A stretch of DNA of 64,000 nt, from the NCBI GenBank assembly GCA_964558415.1, contig CAZLDI010000004.1:62001-126000 (forward strand). Reading direction: 5' to 3'. Shown here piece after piece: positions 57,638 through 64,000 of the stretch. Both the position numbers and the translations under genes were made by a program. Under the pieces are notes generated by a model, which was not told the DNA's origin, did no database searches, and saw only the letters and a list, made by a program, of their open reading frames with translations. Source of the DNA: CAZLDI01 sp964558415 (GTDB lineage Bacteria > Chloroflexota > Dehalococcoidia > SM23-28-2 > RBG-16-64-32). Numbering within the stretch: the stretch's first letter is position 1; each line of letters opens with the position of its first letter.

Positions 57638-58504
57638 ATGAGCTGGGGAACCTGGGAACGCGTACGGGGCGCGGGACTCGACTTCAAGGAGATCGTGTAC
57701 GAGAAAAAGGGCCACCCGGAGCTGGAGGGCGGCGTCGCACGAGTATCGTTCAACCGTCCTGACAAGTACAACGCAATGACGATACACACGGTGGACGAGA
57801 TGTTCCGGGCGTTCTACGACGCGAACCACGATCCGATGATCGGCGTGATCGTCCTAACAGGTGTGGGAGAGAACTTCGGGACCGGCGGCGACGTTGATTG
57901 GGAACAGTGGGGGTTGCGCGAGGCGTTTTACTTCCGCTATCCGCCGAACAGGCTGGTACGAATGTCGCGAAAGCCGGTGCTGGCGATGGTGCGAGGATAC
58001 TGCATCGGCGGGCACAACCACCTGGCTTACTGTTGCGATTTCACGATCGCCGCGCAGAACGCGCAGTTCGGTCAGGCCGGGCCCAAAGTGTCCAGCCCGG
58101 CGGACGGGTTCTTCGTACCCTACCTGGCGCGGGTGGTGGGGGCGAAACGGGCACGCGAGATGTGGATGCTCTGCCGCCGGTACAGCGCCGACGACGCGTT
58201 CCGGATGGGGCTGGTCAACGCCGTCGTGGCGCCGGACCAGTTGGAGGACGAAGTCGACAGATGGTGCGAGGAGCTGCTGAGCGTCAGCCCCGGCTGTCTG
58301 GAGATACTGAAGGAAACGTTCGACCGGGAGATGGATGGCTTTCCGGAGATGGGCGTCATCTCCGGCAGCATGTATCCAGACTGGTTCGATAGCGCGGAGG
58401 GCAAGGAGGGCGGCGCAGCGTTCGTGGAGAAGCGCAAGCCCCGGTTCTGGTCGATTCGCAAGCGTTCCGGAGGGAGCGAGAATATCGAAGGGCAGGCCGA
58501 TTAA
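57638..58504 (+). CDS. Crotonase resembling ring-opening 2-ketocyclohexanecarboxyl-CoA hydrolase (BadI)
   Basis: A 288-residue crotonase. First oxyanion loop ENFGTGGDVDWEQWG, second VRGYCIGGHNHLAYCCDF, then GQAGPKVSSPADGFFVPYLAR. The GGDVDW loop with the tyrosine-rich FYFRYPP segment, and the QAGPKV segment, resemble BadI and MenB, which work on cyclic or ring-closing keto-CoA esters. So it may cleave a ring, but only by analogy. It starts at ATG and overlaps the acyl-CoA dehydrogenase end by four bases on the opposite strand. The final 30 residues are basic. Confidence 0.75.
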   Translation: MSWGTWERVRGAGLDFKEIVYEKKGHPELEGGVARVSFNRPDKYNAMTIHTVDEMFRAFYDANHDPMIGVIVLTGVGENFGTGGDVDWEQWGLREAFYFRYPPNRLVRMSRKPVLAMVRGYCIGGHNHLAYCCDFTIAAQNAQFGQAGPKVSSPADGFFVPYLARVVGAKRAREMWMLCRRYSADDAFRMGLVNAVVAPDQLEDEVDRWCEELLSVSPGCLEILKETFDREMDGFPEMGVISGSMYPDWFDSAEGKEGGAAFVEKRKPRFWSIRKRSGGSENIEGQAD

Positions 58505-59667
58505 TCGCGTGCCAAGCCGAGGCCGCGCTGCGCGATGATGTTCCGCTGTATCTCGCTGGTGCCTGCTGAGATCGTCCAGTGGGTCGAGAGCAGGTACAAG
58601 AAGTTGTGCCGCCCTTCCACCGGGGCGCCGGGAGAGAACTGCGGCAGAACGCCGGGTAGTCCAAGCGCGTTCACGGACGTGTTGGCGAAGCGCTGGGCGA
58701 TCTCGGTGGCGAACAGCTTGGAGGCCGAGGCCTCGTAGTTCGGCGCTCCACCGCGGTCCTGCAACCAGGCGACGCGGTAAGCGAGCCAGCGGCCTGCCTC
58801 CAGCTCGATGCGGTGATCGGCGAGCTTTACGCGAATGGTGGCCGAGTACCGGGTAGGCGTGGCCTTGATATGGGCGACCAGCTCGTCGAACCAGCGGTGG
58901 AGTGCGCCGATCCGCGTGATGCCGGAGCGCTCGAAGTTGAGCGTCGTGGTGGTGACGTACCAGCCACGGTTCTCTTCGCCCAGCAGGTTCTCACGGGGCA
59001 CGGCGACGTTGTCGAAGGTGGTCTCGTAGAAGCCGGCACGACCGGTCAGCTCAGGGATTGGCCTGTATGAGATGCCGGGGGAGCGCATGTCGATGAGGAA
59101 GTAGGAGAGACCCTTGTGCTTGGGGGCATCCGGGTCGGTGCGGGCAAGCAGGTGGACCCAGTCCGCGTAGGCTGCGCCGGAGGTCCAGATCTTGGTCCCG
59201 TTGATGATGTAATCATCGCCGTCACGCTCGGCGCGGGTCTCGACGGACGCGAGGTCTGAGCCGGCGTTCGGTTCCGAGAAGCCCTGGCACCAGGAGACGT
59301 CTCCGACGGCTATGGGAGGCAGGAAGCGACGCTTCTGCTCGTCGGTCCCGTGCGCCATGATGGCCGGACCGACGAGCGCGGTCGCCTGCGCGCCCGGCCC
59401 GCCGCCGATGGGCGCCCGCGCGTAGGTACACTCCTCTTTCATGATCGCCTGACGGATGTTCGTGGCGCCCCGGCCGCCGTACTCCTGGGGCCAGGCGAGG
59501 GTCAGCCAGCCACGCTCTGCCAGCTTCTTCTCGAAGGCGCGCTCCGCTCGATACTCGTCGTCACCATCGACGGAGGCGTCGCCGGTGCCACCGAACCACT
59601 CCGCTTCGAGGAAGGCGCGGATCTCGCGGCGGAAGGCCTCGTCTTCGGGGGAGAAGCGAAAGTCCAA
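58501..59667 (-). CDS. Acyl-CoA dehydrogenase
   Basis: A 388-residue flavin enzyme. Family signatures: the middle domain SWCQGFSEPNAGSDLASVETRA and INGTKIWTSGAAYADW, and the C-domain helix ending STHWTISAGTSEIQRNIIAQ, where the second FAD contacts lie. The catalytic glutamate of short-chain enzymes is not obvious at its usual site. It introduces a double bond into an acyl-CoA and passes electrons to an electron-transfer flavoprotein. It is leftward, with 30 bases to the next crotonase, probably one operon with the genes to its right. Confidence 0.88.
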   Translation of the reverse strand: MDFRFSPEDEAFRREIRAFLEAEWFGGTGDASVDGDDEYRAERAFEKKLAERGWLTLAWPQEYGGRGATNIRQAIMKEECTYARAPIGGGPGAQATALVGPAIMAHGTDEQKRRFLPPIAVGDVSWCQGFSEPNAGSDLASVETRAERDGDDYIINGTKIWTSGAAYADWVHLLARTDPDAPKHKGLSYFLIDMRSPGISYRPIPELTGRAGFYETTFDNVAVPRENLLGEENRGWYVTTTTLNFERSGITRIGALHRWFDELVAHIKATPTRYSATIRVKLADHRIELEAGRWLAYRVAWLQDRGGAPNYEASASKLFATEIAQRFANTSVNALGLPGVLPQFSPGAPVEGRHNFLYLLSTHWTISAGTSEIQRNIIAQRGLGLARD

Positions 59668-59697
59668 GCCTCAGCCCAGCGGATTGGCGTTCAGGGC

Positions 59698-60492
59698 TTA
59701 GCGACCCTCGAACTGCGGGTCGCGCTTTTCCGTGAAGGCGCGTGTCGCCTCCTGGTGGTCGCGCGTGCGTCCGGTGAGCGCCTCCAGGGCGAGCGAGGCG
59801 TCGAGCGAATGAAGCATCGCCTGCTGGATCGTGCGCTGGACGCTGATCTTGGCAAAGCGAATCGCGAGCGCCGCGCCCTTCGAAAGCCGCTGCGCGAAGG
59901 CCATCGCTTCCTCAAGCACGCGGTCCGGGGGCACCACGTGATTGACGAGGCCGATGCGCTCCGCCTCCTGCGCGCTGAGCAGGTCGCCGGTCATCAGGTA
60001 CTCCTTGGCGCGAGCAGGGCCCACCAGGAGGGGCCAGATCACCGCCCCGCCGTCGCCTGGGACGAGGCCGACCTTCACATGTGGGTCGCCGATGCGGGCT
60101 GTGTCGGCCATGAAGACGACGTCGCAGAGTAGAGCGATCGTGGCGCCGAGGCCGACGGCGGCCCCGTTGACTGCGGCGACGACGGGCTTCTCGATGCCAG
60201 CGAGATTGGCGGCGAGCTGGCGCGCGCCGGAGTCGAAGATGCCGCCCGGGCGGTCGTCGGTGAAGCCGCCGAAGTCCTTCACGTCACCGCCGGCGCAGAA
60301 GGCGCGGCCGGCGCCCGTGAGAACCACCGCTTTCACGTCGTCGTCGCGCTGGAGTTGGGCGAAGAGCTCTTCGAGCTCGTGGTGGGTCGCGCGGTTGATG
60401 GCGTTCAGGGATTCCGGACGGTTCAGCGTGCAGAGCGCGACGCCGTCCTTCAGCTCGACCTGTATGTTCTCGTAGCGTTCGTATCCGAGCAC
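59698..60492 (-). CDS. Enoyl-CoA hydratase/isomerase
   Basis: A 264-residue crotonase. First oxyanion segment GAGRAFCAGGDVKDFGG (about 57-73), second VNGAAVGLGATIALLCD. The usual second-helix acid is replaced by D of KVGLVPGDGGAVIWP, where classical hydratases have E, so activity could be isomerase or hydrolase. The start is GTG or ATG 60492, and AGGAGG lies just upstream (GGAGG in the 60495-60505 complement). It sits 30 bases after the acyl-CoA dehydrogenase start and 12 bases before the next CaiB gene, as part of one leftward operon. Confidence 0.85.
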   Translation of the reverse strand: MLGYERYENIQVELKDGVALCTLNRPESLNAINRATHHELEELFAQLQRDDDVKAVVLTGAGRAFCAGGDVKDFGGFTDDRPGGIFDSGARQLAANLAGIEKPVVAAVNGAAVGLGATIALLCDVVFMADTARIGDPHVKVGLVPGDGGAVIWPLLVGPARAKEYLMTGDLLSAQEAERIGLVNHVVPPDRVLEEAMAFAQRLSKGAALAIRFAKISVQRTIQQAMLHSLDASLALEALTGRTRDHQEATRAFTEKRDPQFEGR

Positions 60493-60504
60493 TCTTATTA
60501 CCTC

Positions 60505-61728
60505 CTAGATGACGCTGTCTTGCTTCAGCGCGGCGATATCTTCCCACGTCATGCCGAGCATCTCGCTGAGGACCTCCTCTGTGTGCTGGCCAAACTCCGG
60601 CGCCTCGCGGACGACCTGGGCGGGCGTCTGGCTGAAGCGGATGGGGTAGCCGATGACTTTAACGGTGCCCGCAACCGGATGTTCGAAGTTGACCACGTAG
60701 TCGTTCGCGAGCACCTGCGGGTCGCCGAGGACCTCGTAATAGTCGTGTACCGGGGAGTATGCGAAATGGACGGCGCGCTTCTCGAACTCCCCGACCCATT
60801 CGTCGCGCGGACGGCCGGCGAGCGTCCGGTCGAGGATCGCGACGAGCTCTTCGGCGTTGTCGCGGCGGCCGCCCATCGCCGTCGCGAAGCGCGGATCCTT
60901 TTCGAGCTCATCAAGACCGAGCGCCGCACAGAACTCGCCCCAGAAGCGGTCGGCCTGGATCTCCGCGAAGAGGATCCACTTGCCGTCGCCGCAGCGGTAG
61001 TGGTTCGTGAGCGGGTTTCTCGCCCGAGTTCGAGAGTGGCGGACCCATGACTTCCCGCGAAAGCTTGTGACACCGATGCCGAGGGACTGGAGGTGGAGCA
61101 TGCTGCCGAGCAGCGAGGCGTCAAGCCTCTGCCCAACACCGGTCCGTTCGCGAGCGACAATGGCCGCGAGGATGCCCATCGTGAGCATCGTCGCGCCCAT
61201 CTGGTCAGCGACGCCGGAGACGGTCTGGACGGGTTCCTCGAAGGCGCGGTCGCCCATGGCATACATGAGGCCGCTGCGCGCCTGGGCAGTCTGATCGAAG
61301 CCGCGACGCTCCGCCCAGGGGCCCTCCGGGCCGTAGGTGCTGGAAGTTGCGTAGATCAGGCGCGGGTTCCGGGCCGACAGCGCGTCGTAGTCGGCGCAGA
61401 GGCGGCGGGCGACGGCTGCGGTGTAGTTGGTGTAGAAGACATCGGTGCCTTCGACAAGGCGGTAAAGTATGCCGCGGCCCTTCTCTTGCTTCAGATCGAG
61501 CGTGAGGCTGCGCTGGTTGCGGTTAGCGGCCTCGAAGCCGGCGTGGCGTCCGCCGGCCATAGCCATCGCCTCACCGTACATGGCACCCATGCCGCGATAG
61601 GCATCACCCTGGGTGGGGTGCTCGATCTTGATCACGTCCGCGCCCAGGTCGCCGAGCATGTAGCCGGCGCTGGAGGGGGTGAACTGGGACCAGTTGATGA
61701 CTCTGATCCCGGCGAGCGGTCCTGCCAT
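60505..61728 (-). CDS. CaiB/BaiF family CoA-transferase
   Basis: A 407-residue single-module class III CoA-transferase. Start LAGIRVINWSQFTPSSAGYM, AEVIKIEHPTQGDAYRG equivalent DVIKIEHPTQGD, then TYGPEGPWAERRGFDQTAQARSGLM, where the catalytic Asp is expected in GFDQTAQARSG or the later VADQMGATML. The usual chain continues in HTEEVLSEMLGMTWEDIAAL. It moves CoA from a donor ester to an organic acid, so it probably activates the substrate of the adjacent acyl-CoA dehydrogenase and crotonases. Confidence 0.88.
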   Translation of the reverse strand: MAGPLAGIRVINWSQFTPSSAGYMLGDLGADVIKIEHPTQGDAYRGMGAMYGEAMAMAGGRHAGFEAANRNQRSLTLDLKQEKGRGILYRLVEGTDVFYTNYTAAVARRLCADYDALSARNPRLIYATSSTYGPEGPWAERRGFDQTAQARSGLMYAMGDRAFEEPVQTVSGVADQMGATMLTMGILAAIVARERTGVGQRLDASLLGSMLHLQSLGIGVTSFRGKSWVRHSRTRARNPLTNHYRCGDGKWILFAEIQADRFWGEFCAALGLDELEKDPRFATAMGGRRDNAEELVAILDRTLAGRPRDEWVGEFEKRAVHFAYSPVHDYYEVLGDPQVLANDYVVNFEHPVAGTVKVIGYPIRFSQTPAQVVREAPEFGQHTEEVLSEMLGMTWEDIAALKQDSVI

Positions 61729-61753
61729 GGTCAGGGGACCATCGCGGGCGCGC

Positions 61754-62659
61754 CTAGCGGAAGCCGAGGTCGGCCCAGCGCTGCTCGCGCTCGGCGAACG
61801 CGCCGGTGACGCCGAGCTCCTGGCGGCGCTTCAAGAAGTTGAAGTCCTCGTCGTCCCACTTGAGGTTGGTGAAGAGCGGGTAGGCCAGTGCGCCGGCCGT
61901 GAACTGGCCGTTCATGCCCAGGAGATCGAGCATCATGAGGGTGTGTGTCTTGGCGATCATCAGGCCGTCCGCCGGGTTGAGAGCGACGGCCTGCGCCCAG
62001 CGCATCGTTTCCTCTTCCAGCTTATCGTCGGGCACCACGTCGTTGAGCACGCCCCAATCCTTCGCCGTCTGGGCGTCGATGGTGCGGCCGGTGAGCTGCC
62101 ATTCACGCATGCGCTTGTAACCGAGGGTGAAAAGCTGGATGTGCTGCCAGCCCATGGAGAGTCCGGAGAAGCCGACGCGCTGCTGGCGCTGGCTGAAGCG
62201 GGCGCGCTCGCCGGCGATGGCGATGTCGCAACACATGAGCATGGCGAGGCCGACGCCGATCGTCCAGCCGTGGGCCTGGCAGATGATGGTCTTGGGGCAG
62301 TAAAGGAGGGAGCGGTACATGCCATTGAGCCAGGTGAGCACGGCCTTGATGCGCACACGCTGAGACGGCTTAACGCCCTTGGCGCCGCCGTAGGTGTCGT
62401 ACGGCGCCAGGTGCAGGTCGTCGCCGGAGCAGAAGGACTTGCCGTTGCCGCGCAGGATGATGACCTTCACGTCGTCATCATCAACAGCCATCGCGATCTT
62501 GCGGGACACTTCGTTGAACTGGTCCGGCGGGAACAACGCATTGTGGACCTGCGGGCGGTTGAGGGTTACGGCGACGATGTCCTTGGTAAGTTTCTCGTAG
62601 AGGACGGTTTCATCGAGCGGGCGTTCGAGGGTGTATACCTTCGCTTCGGTCGTGGTCAT
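61754..62659 (-). CDS. Enoyl-CoA hydratase family protein
   Basis: A 301-residue crotonase, longer than usual by a 20-residue N-terminal extension and a loop near residue 95. First oxyanion segment GNGKSFCSGDDLHLAPYD (about 89-106); second AHGWTIGVGLAMLMCCD. The loop has Asp-Asp (SGDDL), and a third region has Q rather than E in SQRQQRVGFSG. The reaction is unclear. The GGAGG-like site (GGAGGCGC) lies nine bases before ATG 62659. It sits between two CaiB genes, all leftward, so it likely belongs to the same pathway. Confidence 0.8.
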   Translation of the reverse strand: MTTTEAKVYTLERPLDETVLYEKLTKDIVAVTLNRPQVHNALFPPDQFNEVSRKIAMAVDDDDVKVIILRGNGKSFCSGDDLHLAPYDTYGGAKGVKPSQRVRIKAVLTWLNGMYRSLLYCPKTIICQAHGWTIGVGLAMLMCCDIAIAGERARFSQRQQRVGFSGLSMGWQHIQLFTLGYKRMREWQLTGRTIDAQTAKDWGVLNDVVPDDKLEEETMRWAQAVALNPADGLMIAKTHTLMMLDLLGMNGQFTAGALAYPLFTNLKWDDEDFNFLKRRQELGVTGAFAEREQRWADLGFR

Positions 62660-62719
62660 GATGCGCCTCCTGTGCTAGCAGACGATACCACGAAAACGCT
62701 TGTTTGTCTCTGCCGAGGG

Positions 62720-64000
62720 CTAGTCGGCAGTAGCCAGAATCTCGTCGCCCAAGACGCCCTCTCGCTCGAGTTCATCGACCTCGGCGTCTGACCGGCCGAG
62801 GATGCGCGTCAGCACCTCTCGATTGTGCTGGCCGAAGGTGGGGGCCGGCCGGTCGATGGGTTGGGGCGAGTCACCGCGCGCCCAGAGAGACGAGGCTCGG
62901 ACCTCCACGCCGAAGGCCGGGTGCGTGACCTCCTGAAACATGCCGCGCGAATTCAGTTGAGGGTCCCGCCTGAGCTGGCGATAGTCGATGGCCGCGCCCA
63001 CCGGCACGCCGGCTGCCTGGAGCTGCGCTTCGATATCGCGCGCATCGCGGACGGAGGTCCAATCTTCGATCTTCGCGTCGATCTCGTCGTGATGCTCGCG
63101 GCGGCCAGCCGCCGTCCCGAATCGCGCGTCCGCCGTCCAGTTGCCAGCCACGACTTCGCGAAAGGCGTGCCAGTCGCGGTCGTCTCGGATGCTGATAGCT
63201 AACCACTCGTCGTCACCGCGGGCGCGATAGACGCCCTGGGGCGCGAAGACGGGGTGCCGGTTGCCACGATGCGGGCGCTCCGAACCGTTCATCGAATAGT
63301 CCGTGAACACCGCGCCGATGCCAAAGCTAAGGGCGTCGCGCAGGGCGACATCGAAGTAGCCGCCTGCCCCGGTACGCCGCTGGGTTCGCACCGCCATCAG
63401 CACCACAGACAGGGCCGTGAGGGCGCCGACAGGATCGCCGTAACTGAAGCCTGTCTTGGCCGGTGTCGGATCGCCAAGGTAACCGTTCAGCGAAAACAAC
63501 CCGCTCGCGACTTCCACGGGGCTGCCGAGCGCCATCGCATCCCTGTCGGGGAGGGTCTGACCGTAGCCCGAGAGGGATATATAGACGAGACCGGGGCGCG
63601 CACGCGCGAGGTCTTCGTAGCGGATGCCGAGCTTCTCCTTGACGTGAGGGCGGTGGTTCTCGACGAAGATGTGAGAGTGCGACACGAGGTCGAGAAGCAC
63701 TTCGCGACCGCGGGCTTCGCGCAGCTCGACGGCAAGGCCAAGCTTCCCCCTGTTCCATTCGTTGAAGTGCTGATTGAGGTTCGAGCGTTCCTGCGGAGTC
63801 ATGGGGCGCTGCGTGCCACGGACCCCGCGGTTGACGTCTATCACGGTGCGCATCGGGTCCCAGCTGGATGGAGACTCGACCTTTATCACCTCAGCGCCAA
63901 GGTCGTGCAGCATCATGCTGAGGTAGGGACCCGCCCAGTAGACGGACCAGTCGACGACGCGGACACCGTTGAGGGGAAGCCGGCCGGAGCGCCAGTCCAT
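62720..64000 (-). CDS. CaiB/BaiF family CoA-transferase at the right edge
   Basis: A 426-residue class III CoA-transferase. LNGVRVVDWSVYWAGPYLSM, AEVIKVESPSSWDPMR, ISLSGYGQTLPDRDAMALGS, with the catalytic Asp expected in GSYGDP-like SYGDPVGALTALS (about 200-212). The ATG falls exactly on the window's last base, so the true start could be further right, but the MDWRSGRLPLNGVRV start already gives the family's normal length. It ends 61 bases before the crotonase. Confidence 0.85.
   Translation of the reverse strand: MDWRSGRLPLNGVRVVDWSVYWAGPYLSMMLHDLGAEVIKVESPSSWDPMRTVIDVNRGVRGTQRPMTPQERSNLNQHFNEWNRGKLGLAVELREARGREVLLDLVSHSHIFVENHRPHVKEKLGIRYEDLARARPGLVYISLSGYGQTLPDRDAMALGSPVEVASGLFSLNGYLGDPTPAKTGFSYGDPVGALTALSVVLMAVRTQRRTGAGGYFDVALRDALSFGIGAVFTDYSMNGSERPHRGNRHPVFAPQGVYRARGDDEWLAISIRDDRDWHAFREVVAGNWTADARFGTAAGRREHHDEIDAKIEDWTSVRDARDIEAQLQAAGVPVGAAIDYRQLRRDPQLNSRGMFQEVTHPAFGVEVRASSLWARGDSPQPIDRPAPTFGQHNREVLTRILGRSDAEVDELEREGVLGDEILATAD

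Noticed and set aside
61679..62791. Long plus-strand ORF of 370 residues opposite two acyl-CoA genes
   Set aside because: It is antisense to a clear crotonase and a CaiB gene, is rich in Ala/Gly/Val/Arg/Glu without any motif, and has no ribosome site.

Overview
The window is GC-rich bacterial chromosome, coding almost end to end, with genes in short operons on both strands and many overlaps of 4 to 11 bases. The gene mix suggests Chloroflexota, most likely a Dehalococcoidia/SAR202-like lineage: many paralogous CaiB/BaiF CoA-transferases, crotonases and MaoC hydratases, an F420-type luciferase-like oxidoreductase, a Re-citrate-synthase-like enzyme, a tungsten aldehyde oxidoreductase operon and TolB-like lipoproteins. 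This placement is an inference; there is no rRNA or other marker to settle it. The only RNA gene seen is a tRNA-Pro(UGG).

Layout. 1-1.8 kb: a FixX-like ferredoxin, an acetyltransferase remnant and a HEPN-like unknown. 1.8-8.9 kb: acyl-CoA genes (double hot-dog MaoC, SDR, small MaoC, MmgE/PrpD, crotonase, thiolase) plus a ligase that resembles MshC more than cysteinyl-tRNA synthetase. 8.9-15.6 kb: TlpA-CcdA thiol-redox pair, acetyl-CoA synthetase, flavin-binding protein, Re-citrate-synthase-like protein, FabH-like ketoacyl synthase. 15.6-23.8 kb: CysRS fused to a GT2 glycosyltransferase, glutaredoxin-like protein, MATE exporter, acetoacetate-decarboxylase-like protein, methyltransferase, FAD oxidoreductase, cyclic-nucleotide-domain protein and a frameshifted hydrolase. 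23.8-27.7 kb: aldehyde oxidoreductase operon (Fe-S subunit, W-enzyme, FAD subunit, MoaD). 27.8-31.0 kb: Zur plus a zinc ABC importer. 31.3-43.4 kb: pyrimidine operon pyrR-pyrB-pyrC-carA-GNAT-carB-pyrK with a PyrR RNA site and leader ORF, then mrp, a zinc-ribbon protein and pyrD. 43.4-52.3 kb: metallophosphoesterase, pilin-like miniprotein, tRNA-Pro, TatA, degenerate cyclophilin, two beta-propeller lipoproteins and a DevCA/LolD-like ABC pair. 52.5-64 kb: a catabolic block of LLM oxidoreductase, three CaiB proteins, CoxG-like protein, four crotonases and an acyl-CoA dehydrogenase.

Together the genes describe a heterotroph that activates, dehydrogenates, hydrates and thiolytically cleaves varied organic acids, oxidises aldehydes, and makes pyrimidines under PyrR control. 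The least ordinary points are the MshC-like ligase, the CysRS-glycosyltransferase fusion, the PyrR site overlapping a leader ORF coupled to pyrR, the GNAT gene between carA and carB, the Re-citrate-synthase candidate, and several reading frames broken by one base.
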